DNA of 64,000 nt from Thraustochytrium sp. TN22 (GCA_013306675.1 JABLUY010000084.1:1-64000); one strand, 5' to 3'. Numbered from the stretch's first letter, positions 28,192 through 39,227 are shown. Notes: generated by a model not told the origin, from the sequence alone. A program made the numbers and translations.

Positions 28192-29439
28192 CTAAACTTT
28201 GAGGCTGTTCAGACTGCGCAGAAGCTTGGAATCCTCCCTGCCGACACCCATGGCACCGCTAGCGGTGGCGCCGTCGCTGAGGCGGTGCTGGTGGGGTTGC
28301 TGGTGGGGTTGCTGGTGCTGGTGCTGGGGGTACTGGAATGGCTTCTCGACTGACTTGAAGGTGGTGCGCAGGTGACGCATCAGGTTGGTCATGGGCACGA
28401 TGGCCTTGGCAGACTCCGTGCTGTGGCGCGGCACGATCATGAGCACGCGGAACTTGAGCGTGATGGTGACGGCCTTGACGGCCTTGCCGTTGCTGAGACG
28501 CACCCAGAGGCCGAGCTGCGACAGGTTGGTGGCGCGGCTCTCGTTGACGCTGTCGATGAAGTGGAACATGCGGCTGGCGACATCATCGAGGGGCGCCAGC
28601 ACGCCGGCGTCCTTGTGATAGTCGCGGTCTTGGTCACGAGAGTACCACTTGGACGGGTAGCTGTCGTGATGCAGCGCCACCATGTGCCGGGAGGTGGCGC
28701 CCATCTTGGCATCCGCACTCATGACCTCCGTCACGGTGGGACGGTGGTGCATCTCCGGATATGCAGCGGCGTCCGTGACACTGTGGGCGTGCAGCATGAG
28801 GTCGCCGTCGCGGCCCAGACCCACGATGGTGTCCTCGTCGGGGTGGAGAGCACCGCCGCTGCCCTGCGTCATGCCGTTGAAAAAGACAACCTGGGGATTG
28901 AGCTTGCTGGTGTGCCGAAGGAGTGACCAGCCGCCGATGCAGCCCTTGTCGGCAAAGTTGTACTGCACCGCGAACGGGGTGCCCTTGACATAGTGCAGAT
29001 CCTCGTCTTCCACAGGCAGCAGCATGCGGTACGCGCCATCGTTGCTGACAACGTCGAAGGGAAAACTAGCGCCATGGACGTGGGGCAGGGCAAGGTAGAG
29101 GCCCATCCCCTCCGCAGTGCCGTCCACCACGTTCGCAGAGGCAACATCACAACCGAGGAGAAGAAAGTTCACGGGGAGCTTGTCGGCATCGAAGAGGGCG
29201 TAGCTGAACCCAAATCGCCGCTGCATGTCACTCTCAATGTCCTTCACGCCCTCCACCACGTCTGCAAGACGGAAGACCTCCCCACCGTCACTGTTGCGAG
29301 CGCCCTCGCACTGCAGGTTGTTGAGGCGCACCGTCGCAAAGAAGTCGAAGGGCTTGTCTGCGACGGTGTAGGCGGAGTGCTCCTCGCGGGCCTTCACGAT
29401 GGGGCACGCATTTGCAGATGAGGTCGAAGAGGTGGCCAT
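28192..29439 (-). CDS. candidate virion protein, unrecognised
   Basis: 415 aa from the ATG at 29439. A mostly beta-rich soluble protein with segments such as SYALFDADKLPVNFLLLGCD (about 76-95) and KAVTITLKFRVLMIVPRHS (about 325-345). A His/Gln/Pro-rich low-complexity tail lies near 370-390. No enzyme motif and no membrane segment. It is the most upstream gene of the three-gene minus-strand cluster bounded by inverted repeats, and shares the cluster's codon style. A structural role is inferred from context. Confidence 0.45.
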   Translation of the reverse strand: MATSSTSSANACPIVKAREEHSAYTVADKPFDFFATVRLNNLQCEGARNSDGGEVFRLADVVEGVKDIESDMQRRFGFSYALFDADKLPVNFLLLGCDVASANVVDGTAEGMGLYLALPHVHGASFPFDVVSNDGAYRMLLPVEDEDLHYVKGTPFAVQYNFADKGCIGGWSLLRHTSKLNPQVVFFNGMTQGSGGALHPDEDTIVGLGRDGDLMLHAHSVTDAAAYPEMHHRPTVTEVMSADAKMGATSRHMVALHHDSYPSKWYSRDQDRDYHKDAGVLAPLDDVASRMFHFIDSVNESRATNLSQLGLWVRLSNGKAVKAVTITLKFRVLMIVPRHSTESAKAIVPMTNLMRHLRTTFKSVEKPFQYPQHQHQQPHQQPHQHRLSDGATASGAMGVGREDSKLLRSLNSLKV

Positions 29440-29622
29440 CCCAGCAGCCTGCTCTGCTCTGCTCTGCTCTGCTCTTTCTCTTCTCTTCTGTGCTGTGCGG
29501 TGCTGCGATAGTATGCGCTGCACTGCACTGCACTGCAATGGAGCAGTGCCCATGCTTTTACTTATGCGATGGGACCATCGAAGATGCCACTTCGACACGG
29601 CTACGACACGTGCTGGAAGGAC

Positions 29623-29767
29623 GAGAGCAAGCTGGTCGAGGTCATGCGGCGTCTCGAGGCGGTGCAGCATGTACCAGCAAGCACTTCGCTCCCTTGCTAG
29701 CAACTCCCGGGTTTACCCTAGAACCCCACTAGGAGACTACTACTACTGCTCCTCTCAGCCGTGGCTA
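29623..29767 (-). repeat. right arm of ~145-bp inverted repeat
   Basis: Reverse complement of 25,891-26,033. Immediately beyond it, at about 29,770-29,845, lies one inverted unit of the hairpin repeat (tctcaggtaggagatttccc then gacaaaaaagactcctagac). The two arms therefore face each other around a 3.6-kb segment with three virion-type genes. Confidence 0.88.
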
Positions 29768-29849
29768 GGTCCGCGGAGAGGGAGGGGGGGTCTCAGGTAG
29801 GAGATTTCCCGACAAAAAAGACTCCTAGACACCGGGCTGGCATGTCCGG

Positions 29850-30425
29850 AGACGCGTGGGGCATGGACGTCTATGACGTCATTGGCATGGACGATGCCCC
29901 GCGAAAATCGGCTTTGCGTTCGCCGAGGAGGGCGACATCAAGGCCATGGCCACCTTGATCTTCAACAAGTCCACCAAGACGACAGACCCCTACCACTTCG
30001 CCTTCCAGCTCAGCCTGCTCTACCGCCGCTTCCGAGACACTCTCGTCGCCGGCGTCCGCTTCGTGCTACCCTTCCTGACAGCAGCACAGCAGAGGGCTGT
30101 GCTGCTGGTGGATGAGTTCAGGGGTGCCGACCATGACAGCGGCGACAGCGGCGACAGCGACGCCGAGTTCCTGGTGCGCGTCAAGCCCATGATTGCGCTC
30201 TACGCAAGCACGCTCCACGACACCCTCGGCGGCACCTTCCTCGCCACCGGCACTGCCCTCTCCCAGGCGCGCGAGACCGCATAGGGCGCCGTCCTGGCGG
30301 ACCTCAAGTGGCAGGCCCTCTTCGGCCTCGAGGTAAATGTGCCAGTGGCAGCGCTGGCACGGGGCGAGCCTCCGGCCGCCCTTGAGTCTGAGCTCTATCG
30401 CCACGTCACGGTCAGCGATGCTTAG
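29850..30425 (+). pseudogene. remnant of an unrecognised element gene
   Basis: Plus-strand coding-like sequence just outside the right inverted-repeat arm, including a 112-aa open stretch with helical character (YHFAFQLSLLYRRFRDTLVA). The gene looks broken. No family is recognised. Confidence 0.4.
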
Positions 30426-30499
30426 ACAACGATTTCTTGATTTCTTGATTGATTGATGGATTGACTGACTGTGTTTGCCTACGATCAGAGCCCGTTCCG

Positions 30500-32646
30500 C
30501 TATTTCTTGCGCCTGTTGCTTCTCCGAAGCGTTGGAGGCGGCGTTTGATCCTCACCCGACGAACTAGCATCGTCCGCTTTCCTCGGCGGCGTCGTGGGCA
30601 CCTCAGCGATGTTCGACCGCTCATTTCCCTCCACCAGCGTCCCGTTCTTTCCCGTCTTCTGCATCGGATTCGTCGCCTTCATCGACTGCTTCCTCCGCTT
30701 CCCCCCTTGCTCGCTCGTCTCGCTTGTCTTGCTGACGACGGAGCCACCACTACCGGCCCGCTTGCTGCCTCTCGTCCACTCCGCTACGGACTGTGTGGAG
30801 ACGTTGGTCTTCTGCTCGCCGTCTGCACCAATCTCGCCGCCCCTGCCATCAGCATCAGCATCAGCATCAGCATCAGCATCAGCATCAGCAGCAGCAGCAG
30901 CGCCGGGCTGGTTGGGCGCGGAGGCGTCGTTGCCGGCGTTGGGCTTCTGCTTGCCGCCACTGCCATCAGCATCATCAGGAGCGACGGACTGGTTGGGCGC
31001 AGAGGCGTCGTGAAGTGCAGCACGAAGCATATCGTTCACCCTGGGCGCTTTTTTTCCGACTCGTCCACTGTCCCCCTGGCGACGCAGCTTCTCATCACCA
31101 CGTTTAATGCGCTTTCGAAGCGCCTTCAACACGTTGTGCTTGCTGCGATTGCGCTTGCCGGCAGCCGCCCGTCGGAAATCCGCAATGCTGCCCAAGCGAG
31201 GGGGAGTGGGAGGCAAAGAGGAGGGCGTCGACTCCTGCTGCACCACATTCTGGACGGTAAGTGAAGTCGTGAGGTTGAAGACATTGGCCACGTTGGTGGG
31301 GTGCAAAAATGTGGGGATCGTCTTGGCATTCTCACAGAGTCCCATGTCCCCGAATTGGAGGCCATGCAGAAGCTTGAAGCGAGTTTCGAGGATCGCATTC
31401 TGGAGTGACTGACCGCCAAGAAAGCTGAAGGTCGTGCCGCAAAACCGTTCCAGTTGGCTCTTGACGATAGCCCAATTGATGGGAGCATCCGGCGGCATCT
31501 TTTCTTGAAAGGCAAAGACTTGGCGGAGCAGTTGCGCGTCTGCTGTGTCGGTCCATGGATTGCGGGTGCTGTCTCGGCGCAGCCTATCAAGTTGACGCCG
31601 CGCGAGGTCCCAGGAGAAGTTCTTGGGGATCTGGAACAGGTTGAGAGTGGCGATAAGTTGTTCCATCGCCTTGTCTTCGTTGGCCATCGCGACGTTGGCC
31701 CACTTGGCAGCGAGAATGAGGGCGTTCGCGACTTCGGCCCTCTCCAGAAACTGATTGGAAGCCTCCACGTCGGTGCTGGAGACTTCGGCGTTCTTGGCGG
31801 CGGCGGCGAACAGCTCCTTGGCAGTGGCGTGAGCCTTCCTGGCGGAGTTCGAGCGCTCCATCGTAGCAAAGTGCTGGAGAGCCGCCACGGAGAAGTCGAT
31901 CTCCGAGTGTTCCCTCTCGCCAAGCTCGGTGCCCATCAGTTCGAGTGAAGCGCTGACCCAGTCGACCTGCGTATCGGAGGGGGTGGCGCCAACAGTGGTG
32001 GCGTTCTGAATAGCTTTCGTGACACGAGCATGCATCCTGCCTGGGTACTGCTGGCCTACGAGGCCACTGCGGCGCAGATGCTTGACCAGCTCCTTCATTG
32101 TGGCGACGATCGCGTCGACATGCCGATTCCACCTCACGTCCGGGTCGTCATCTCCGAACTTCGGTTTGAATTTCTCGTCCTTCAAGAAGGGAGCCATCCG
32201 CACGGCTTGCTCGTACATGCCGAAAATCGTATCAGTGCGTCGATACTCCTTCGGGACCATTTCTTGTTTGAGGCGATCCAGCCCCTCGTCTTCGGTCAAC
32301 AGGTGAGTGGTCTCGACCAGGTGTAAGCGCGGGAAACTGGAGCATGTTCCCTCTTCGACGCCCGCATTTGCTGCGTGAACGAGGAAGTAGACGAGGGCAA
32401 GGTGCCGGAGCGCCGTCGTGGGATCGTCCGGGTAGAGCGCCGTCGCCCAGTGTCCCACGGAGTTGGCGCAGAGCATGATCGCCCGCGCGTGTTGCGCGCC
32501 GAGTGCCGCCGCGCGGTGTTTCATGACGGCGATTACCGCCTCTATCGTGTTGCAGACGATTTTCGTGACGTTATCCGCCGTCCTGAGCCACTCGCCGTCC
32601 ATGTGCGATTCCGCAACAGGGCACGGGTAGAGCTTGCACGTGGCGC

Positions 32647-32681
<35 letters not shown>

Positions 32682-32683
32682 AT
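30500..32683 (-). CDS. large uncharacterised protein of the virus-like element
   Basis: 727 aa from the ATG at 32683. After a poly-Ser start (encoded by a gac run at about 32,648-32,682) comes CATCKLYPCP, a possible metal site. A helical region of about 450 residues follows. The C-terminal ~230 residues are basic and disordered, with RSKHNVLKALRKRIKRGDEK, an AD-repeat from a cat-cag microsatellite (about 30,848-30,900) and a final RRSNRRKK. Such a helical body with a basic tail would suit a nucleic-acid-associated or portal/tegument-like protein, but I assign no function. It is divergent from the 568-aa gene across the 33-kb repeats. Confidence 0.5.
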
Positions 32684-33613
32684 GTTTCTGCTGCTGCCCG
32701 CCGCTCCTACCGCTGGCGCTCTTGCCGCTGGCGCTCTTGCCCGCTGCCCGCTGCCCGCGCGCACGCTGCCCGCGCGCGCGCACGCCGCTGCCCGCGCGCA
32801 CGCACGCACGCACGCCGCTGCCGCCACCGCTGTTCGAGGTTCGCTCGCTGCCCGAGGAGCGCCCCGGCGGCGCTTCTAGGGCGGGGCGTCTCGGGAGCGC
32901 AAATAGGCTAGAGGAACGACCGATCTTGTCCCCCTGGGCAGGCTGGGCCTACCCAGCCAGTACAGGCATCGGGCCGGTGTCTGAGAGAACCTTTCCTGTC
33001 GGGAAATCTCCTGTCTGAGACCCCCCCCCTCTGGGCGTTCAGAGGCGTGCTGGATAGCACCTTCATCAGCAACAAAACGGACGTTCCTCTCGGGGAAACT
33101 TGGACGAGTCGTGTGCGCTCGCGTGCTCCTGCCGGCCTGTTCCCGGCCTGATCCCCGGTTTGTCGAGTTCTCCCGTTTCCCGAATCACGCTGCGCTGCAC
33201 AGTACCCCTCTGGGCCGGCCCAGCCAGTAGAGACACCGGGCCGGTGTCTGAGAGTCTTTCCTGTCGGGAAATCTCGTGTCTGAGACCCCCTCCCCCTCTG
33301 GGCCAACCCAGCCAGTAGACGCCTGAGCAAGCACGCGACTCGCCCAAGTTTCCCCAACAAGAGGAACGGAGTTTGTTGATAAATGGGCCGACTTGCAGCC
33401 GAGTGACGACGCGCCCCGACCGGGGGCGGCGGGCGCTGCAGGCCTGCGAACTGGCCGCGGGGAGCGCGGGAGCGCAGGAGCGCGGGAGCACGGGCGGGAG
33501 AGGGGGGTGGCGGCAGACCAGCAACGCGCGGAGGTGACAGACCCGGACATCAGCGGCAGCAGCGCGCGGCAGCAGCGCGCGGCAGCAGCGCGCGGCAGCA
33601 GCGCGTGGTGGAG
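32684..33613. promoter_or_regulatory. 930-bp divergent spacer with hairpin-family repeats
   Basis: Lies between two divergent large genes. From about 32,930 to 33,330 it holds two or three diverged units of the same repeat seen at 25.2 kb: gggccggtgtctgagag, then ctgtcgggaaatct and ctgagacccccc. Cag/cgc simple repeats lie on either side. No gene is convincing here. Its position between outward-facing genes suggests a promoter or origin region. Confidence 0.5.
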
Positions 33614-33626
33614 ATGGACAATGTGG

Positions 33627-33657
<31 letters not shown>

Positions 33658-35320
33658 GCAGCAAGGCGGGCCAGCGGTCGGTGGGACCACATCCAACGAC
33701 GACGACGAGGAGCGCGACGACGACGACGCCGAGGAGGAGTGCGACGACGACGAGGACGACGAGGAGGACGATGGCCCTGATGCTGATGTCCTGGCAAGCA
33801 TGACAGAGGACATGAAGGAGGCCATGAAGGAGGCCATGAAGACCTGCCCGCTGTTGGAGGATGCGAGGGGTGCTGCACAAGCCCAGCTTGACGAGTGGGT
33901 AGCGAAGTCAGCACCGGCCCCTGAGGTGAAAGAAAGAAGAGAGGCGATAATCGAGCTGGCCAAGGCTGCCGTTGTCCAGCACAACAAGGCGCATGCCTCG
34001 TCCATCCTCGTGGGACGCCTCAGCTTCCCACTTTGGCCCAGTAGCCTCGACCGCTCGGTCGCTACGTTTAGGCGCGTGGTGCTTGATGGCGCTCCTCTCG
34101 CGAACGGCATCATTGCCAAGGCCAAGCTCATGGGAAGCGCCGAGGACGAAGGCAGACTGGTGGAAAGCGCGACCGCCGCGCTGCAGGATGAGTGGGAAAG
34201 TCTCCACAAGGAGATGCGTGTGCACTGGGTCTGCACCAGGGATCGCCTCTTTCCCGTAAAGAAGATGGTCTTCGACTTGTGGCACAACAACGTGCACGTC
34301 AACGGCAAACCCGATTGGCAATGCATCGTCAACGATGTGGTGACGAAGTACCCGACCGTTAAACCTGTGGGTAAGGACCTCTGGTACGTAGAGCTCAAAG
34401 CATACGCCGATATGATCGGCAAGGACATCACTCTCAAGAACATCAACACTCGCAACATCAGCACTGTGAAGGAGATCCTCGGCGCGTCGGAAAATGCGTT
34501 CACCGTAAAATACCAGCATCTGGCGCCCGTGGCCGCACGTTTCTTCTCCCGCGACGAACGCGAAGGATTGAAGAACCTGCATGTGGCGTGGATCCAAAAA
34601 GCCAAGGCCCTCTGCAGTCCCGTCCAGGCGCCACCCGTGACGTACAAGAAGGCGATCAAAGAGTTGCTAGTCGAGTTCGACTTCTGGGAAAAGAACAGCC
34701 CAAGCATCGACGAGGTGGTCGCGGATACGGTCAACACTTGGCGGCTCAAGCACAAACTTTACGTCGTCAGCGGCTGGGGCGCTATTGCGCGCACCGTCAC
34801 AGCAATGCTTTCAGACATCCCGGAGCTGGCCCACATCCCGGAGCTGGCCATCAAGAATCGCGCGATGGCGTTGGAGAAGCGGGGCCTCTCAGAGTCAGAC
34901 ATGGCTCCGGTGGATCGCTACGCCCCTGCCAACAAGGTGGCGTCACTTCTCCGCAGCCCCCGCACGATGGCCCAGGATGGTCATGAGGCTGTCTATAGGG
35001 CGTTCAAGAATGCACAAATTGACGCCACGGCCAGGGCAGCTCAACGCGCGCGAAAGGGGACGCCTGCCTCTGCGAAACCGGGGTACAAGGCCGAGCTGAG
35101 CCGGGAGATTGCTGCTGCTTGGCGCGAATTCGGCAAGTGTTGGAAAAACGCCGCCGCCGCTGCGGCCGAAGAGGATGCTCAAGTCCTGGGGAGAATATTG
35201 ACGGCCAGCAAGGGCTCAGCGCGGGCGATGGACTATCGCAAGCGCAAGCGACAGCGCTCGAGCGAGAGCGAGAGCGACGCCAACCGCGACGCCAGCAGCG
35301 ACGCCGATGACGCTTCGTAA
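33614..35320 (+). CDS. large uncharacterised protein of the virus-like element
   Basis: 568 aa from the ATG at 33614. The N-terminus has a polyQ tract (about 6-17) and a strongly acidic run (about 28-55). Residues ~80-500 look folded, mostly helical, with VHWVCTRDRLFPVKKMVFDL near 205-224. The tail is Lys/Arg/Ser/Asp-rich (DYRKRKRQRSSESESD). It is similar in style, though not obviously in sequence, to the divergent 727-aa protein. No family is recognised; a virion or DNA-associated role is only a guess. Confidence 0.5.
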
Positions 35321-35650
35321 GCACTGTAGCAGCCCGCATGGGACGCTGGGAAAAGATCGGCGCCGCGCCGCGCACGCCCTATCCCTAGGACACCTGCAAG
35401 ACCTGGCATTCGATCCGGGCTATGCATAACCTCATCATCATTCGGGCAGGCTGTCGTCCTTGGACAGGCGCCAGAGAGCGCAGGTATTCGCTTCGCTCGG
35501 TGCGCCCAAACTGCTGGCCGCCCCCCTTGGCGTGGCCGGCCTAGCGCGCTCGCGTTACAAGCCATCAGACGCTGCAGGAGCAAGCTTGATTGAACGCTAT
35601 ACAAACATGTTCTATGACATCAAGTCGGCATCTCCCTTCTGCTCACCCAC
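35321..35650. other. gap, nothing recognised
   Basis: 330 bp between the 568-aa gene and the multi-pass membrane protein. Mixed composition, no repeat family and no convincing ORF. Confidence 0.4.
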
Positions 35651-36394
35651 ATGCGAGTCTACGAGTCAGCCTACACCTATGTGCCATTCGTCCACCTGTA
35701 CAGCATGTGCGTGCTCTTCGGGACCTTGTACCACACTGCCTCCCTCCGTTTGTACCAGCCCAACACAATCCTCATTTTCGCGCTCGTCAACGCGGCCGTC
35801 CTCTTCGCTCACGACACTAGCGGCGTGGTGAAGCACGCTGTCCACCGCCACGTGTGGCGCACGGCGGCAGTGTCAGTCTTCGGCATGCTGGTCAACTACG
35901 TCCACACTGAGATGTTTGCTGCGTTCCACTTCACCTCCCCGGGCCTCAACATTGCCGCGTCCTGCGCGTACGTGCTAGGTATCTGGCTGACCTGCTACTG
36001 GTGGTGCGACATGCGCGCCGCTGTGCTGGTCCACATCATTGCTGCCTTCTTCCCTCTTCGCCGCATGTGGCAGGTCAACCTCTACCTCTTCGTGGCCAAC
36101 ATCACAGCCGGCATCGTCATCGTCTTTCGCAGGATCAAGGTATCCGACTTGTCCAGCGGCTGGGAGCTAGCCTTGCGGCCCTTGGCGTGCTACTTCATGT
36201 ACCTTCGCCTCCACGACGTGCTCGTGCTGCTTGGGCCCGTGCAGCTTTACTTCGAGTTCTACAACAGCCACTTGCCAGAGGTCATGGCTGCTGAAGAGAT
36301 CAGCCTCATGCTGGACGACATGAGAGCGAGGTCACGACGCTTGGGTGGCAGCGGCAGCGGCGACGGCAGCGGCAGCGGCAGCGGCGAGCCGTAG
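35651..36394 (+). CDS. multi-pass membrane protein
   Basis: 247 aa from the ATG at 35651. About six hydrophobic helices run from residue ~10 to ~200. Examples are VHLYSMCVLFGTLYHTASL, ILIFALVNAAVLFAHD, AASCAYVLGIWLTCYWW and VNLYLFVANITAGIVIVF. The tail is soluble and ends in a Gly/Ser repeat (GSGSGDGSGSGSG). It is probably an integral membrane protein of the element. It heads a run of plus-strand genes leading to the terminase. Confidence 0.55.
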   Translation: MRVYESAYTYVPFVHLYSMCVLFGTLYHTASLRLYQPNTILIFALVNAAVLFAHDTSGVVKHAVHRHVWRTAAVSVFGMLVNYVHTEMFAAFHFTSPGLNIAASCAYVLGIWLTCYWWCDMRAAVLVHIIAAFFPLRRMWQVNLYLFVANITAGIVIVFRRIKVSDLSSGWELALRPLACYFMYLRLHDVLVLLGPVQLYFEFYNSHLPEVMAAEEISLMLDDMRARSRRLGGSGSGDGSGSGSGEP

Positions 36395-36482
36395 GCAGCA
36401 AATCAGTCAGTCAGTCAGTCAGTATATGTAGAAAGCAATGCCAAGCGAGCGTAGCCCTTCTTGCCTTGCCTGCCGTCCCACC

Positions 36483-37391
36483 ATGTCGTCTTCGTCTTCC
36501 TCGTCGAGCGCTCCCGCTGTTGCCCCTTTCCAAGCTACCATGGACCCCCTGCAGCTCCAGAAGATGGCGGAGACCCTGTCCGCCGACCTGCGTGCCATGA
36601 AGGAGCAGGTCGACTCCCTGCGCAAGGAGCAGGACGCGCTCAAGCAGGAGAATGATGCCTACGTCAACGAGAACAAGCGCCTCAAGACCACGGTCGACCA
36701 GACAATCGAGGAGAAGCGCGATGGCTTCTCCAAGATCATGGCAGGCGAGGTCAAGCCCTTCCTTGACGGCATCCGCGAGGACGGCAAGGGCGACGCTCGC
36801 TTCACCAAGTCGCTCGATCTCGTGGAGGGGCAGCTCAACACTGGCCTTGCCGACGCCTTCACGAGCGACGCCCAGGCCATGGCCACCTTCCAGACCATCC
36901 GTGCCGCTGCATCTGCCAGCCAGATGACCTCTTCGAAGCTCGAGGAGCTCTTCCAGACGGACAAGAAGCTCCGCGACGAGATGGACGCGCTGCGCAAGGA
37001 GAAGGAGGAGCTCAACGCCAAGCAAGAGGCGCTGCGCAAGGAGAAGGAGGAGGAGACTGCGCTCAAGGAGAAGATGCTTGAGGACCTCAAGAAGGAGCTT
37101 CCCGAATTCAAGGCCACCCACGAGCGCAACCTGTCGGCCGTCGAGAATCACTTCGAGGAGTCTGCTGCCAGCGACAAGGACGTCAGTGCCGTGGTCGCAA
37201 CCCCTACTGACGCCGGTGCCGGTGCCGGTGCCGGTGCCGGTGCCGCTACCATCACCGCGACTGCGTCCTCGGGCGCGCACCACGTGTCCGGCTTTGAGTC
37301 GCTCTTCTCCTTCAAGCCCGATGCTAACTGGCGCTCGTACCGGAGTGACCGCTTCTCTGCCTCTTCCTCCTCTTCCGCGCCCCAGCAGTAG
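36483..37391 (+). CDS. coiled-coil protein, scaffold-like
   Basis: 302 aa from the ATG at 36483 (CACCATG). A poly-Ser start is followed by long heptad-patterned coiled coils at about 25-70 (MKEQVDSLRKEQDALKQEN) and 155-215 (LRKEKEELNAKQEALRKEKE). A Gly-Ala repeat lies near 240-250 and a Ser-rich end closes the protein. Elongated coiled-coil proteins near a terminase can be capsid scaffolds, but position is the only support. No protease or enzyme motif is visible. Confidence 0.5.
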   Translation: MSSSSSSSSAPAVAPFQATMDPLQLQKMAETLSADLRAMKEQVDSLRKEQDALKQENDAYVNENKRLKTTVDQTIEEKRDGFSKIMAGEVKPFLDGIREDGKGDARFTKSLDLVEGQLNTGLADAFTSDAQAMATFQTIRAAASASQMTSSKLEELFQTDKKLRDEMDALRKEKEELNAKQEALRKEKEEETALKEKMLEDLKKELPEFKATHERNLSAVENHFEESAASDKDVSAVVATPTDAGAGAGAGAGAATITATASSGAHHVSGFESLFSFKPDANWRSYRSDRFSASSSSSAPQQ

Positions 37392-37489
37392 AACGAGTTG
37401 CGAGCGCAGACGACAGACGACAGACGACAGACGTCAGTATGGAATGACTTGATGATGCCTTCGCTTACCACCTCGCGACGCCTTGCACC

Positions 37490-38488
37490 ATGCTCTGCGT
37501 GGCTTCTTGCAGCAACCGAAAGCTTGCGCGCTACATCTACGTCGCCATGGCGGTGATTCATCTTGCGCAGCTCATTGCTCTCTTCGCAACGGCCGCCGCC
37601 GCCGACAACACCAAGACCAAGTTCGTCCAGCTTGAGGTGTCCCATGACCAGCACGTCGAGGCACACCCAAGCCAAGCCGCCGCCTTCGCGCACCTCTTGG
37701 GCGCCATCCTACAGGGCGCATTTGCGCTCATGGCAGGCACCATCGTTGATGAGCACATCGCCAACACCAACGCCAACCCGTACCAGTACCTCTACCGCGC
37801 GTTCGTGCACTCGCCGCTCGTCGCCAGCATCGCGATGGCGGTCGGCGTCGATCGCATGGACACCGTGGTGTACCTTGCAGTCATCATGGCCGCCACCGCC
37901 GCCTTCTCGCTCCTCCAGGACCAGTATTTCGTCAATGAGAGCACTTTCGCGCCGGAGATGGAGCCGCAGTCCTTCGCCGTGCTGCTCCACGTAGTCATCA
38001 CCGCGTCTCTCTGCGCTCGGGCAGTGCAGCACTTCGCCGACGACAGCGCAAGGGACTATGCCGTCATCACCGCCATGGCCACCGTCCCTCCTATCCTGCA
38101 GGTTGGCTTGCAGCGACTCCGGTGGCGCAGCGCGTTGGCGGCGGCTGCGAGAGTGGCGGCAGCGGAAGCGGAGGTCGTGGCAGAGACACAGGGGCTGTCG
38201 CCGGGGGAGGGGGGCCACCACCACGGCGACGGCGGCGGCGACGTCGGCGACGGCAGCGACAGCATCGACGGCACTGCCGATGGCGACCACCCCGAGACGA
38301 GCGCAGAGTTCCGCATGACCAACATGGGCATCGAGTCCAAGGCCGCCAAGCTGGAGGCCATCTATGCCGCCGTGCGTGCCGGCGTGCAACACGAAGCGCT
38401 GCAGTACATCGTCGGATCCCTCTCGCACGTGCCCATCACCTGGGTTGTCATTCTTCTCGGGAGGAACAACATGGTCACCATAAACTAG
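37490..38488 (+). CDS. heliorhodopsin-like multi-pass membrane protein
   Basis: 332 aa from the ATG at 37490. The N-terminus RKLARYIYVAMAVIHLAQLI matches the start of heliorhodopsin helix A (RxxN...AxxHLxQ). NPYQYLYRAFVHSPLVASIA followed by GVDRMDTVVYLAVIMA matches the NPFRWIEYSLSxS...GIxDL block. Near the C-terminus LQYIVGSLSHVPITWVVILL is placed like the last helix. A His/Gly/Asp-rich loop of ~60 residues interrupts the second half. Mirusviruses are reported to carry heliorhodopsins, which fits the context. Whether this protein binds retinal cannot be judged here. Confidence 0.45.
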   Translation: MLCVASCSNRKLARYIYVAMAVIHLAQLIALFATAAAADNTKTKFVQLEVSHDQHVEAHPSQAAAFAHLLGAILQGAFALMAGTIVDEHIANTNANPYQYLYRAFVHSPLVASIAMAVGVDRMDTVVYLAVIMAATAAFSLLQDQYFVNESTFAPEMEPQSFAVLLHVVITASLCARAVQHFADDSARDYAVITAMATVPPILQVGLQRLRWRSALAAAARVAAAEAEVVAETQGLSPGEGGHHHGDGGGDVGDGSDSIDGTADGDHPETSAEFRMTNMGIESKAAKLEAIYAAVRAGVQHEALQYIVGSLSHVPITWVVILLGRNNMVTIN

Positions 38489-38519
38489 TAAGACTGTGAC
38501 ACAAAGCAAGCGCTTCGCC

Positions 38520-39100
38520 ATGGCCATCGTCTCCAGCAGCACAGAACTTGCTCTCGCGTTCGTCTCCACGCAGCTGAGTCTCGCCACCCTGCTCATGCCA
38601 TGGAAGCTTGCTTTCACGCAGGAGAGCCGCGACGTGGTCTAGTTCACGCTGTTCGACCTGCACAACGCCAGCCGCCACCATGGCCGCCACCGACACGATG
38701 ATGCGATCGACGAAGACACCGCCGCACCTGGCGAGGGGTCCGCGACGGTGACGCTCTTCATCGTCCTCACCGCCCTACTCATCGCTATCACCAGCGCCAG
38801 CTTTCTCAGCAGCTACATCTCGCACCTGAGTTTGCGTTCCATAGTTGCTGTTCGACTGCTGCGCCATCGCCATCTCTCTCACCTTGCTCGTGTTGGCGCT
38901 CTGCAACCAGCGCCTCCTCGACAGCGCCATCGCCGGCCAGCTTGGCGGCGACGCGGAGCGCGTGACAGGCTTTCTGAGCCCAGTCACGCTTGGGCCCGCC
39001 ATCGCCTTCACCGTCCTTGCAATGGCCAACAAGCCGCCGCGGCGCGTACGCGACAGGCCCTCAGTGACTGAGAACGTGTGGAAGTGCAGTGAGAACGTGC
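38520..39100 (+). pseudogene. remnant of a membrane-protein gene
   Basis: Coding-like hydrophobic sequence between the heliorhodopsin-like gene and the terminase, with stretches such as LFIVLTALLIAITSASFL. It looks like a decayed membrane-protein gene of the same general kind as its neighbours. Broken; no family can be assigned. Confidence 0.4.
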
Positions 39101-39227
39101 AAGGCGAGGAGGACGAGGACGAGACGAGGACGACGAAGCGCCCATCGCCGGAGCGCCGGAGTGGCGTTGCAACCATGTCTTCTCCGTGCCGGCGGGGGAA
39201 AGCCCCGTGCTGGCAGAGATCCGACGG

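Noticed and set aside
33066-33914. Minus-strand frames through the 33-kb repeats
   Set aside because: Open only because of repeat and cgc-rich sequence; the translations are Arg/Pro/Ala strings.
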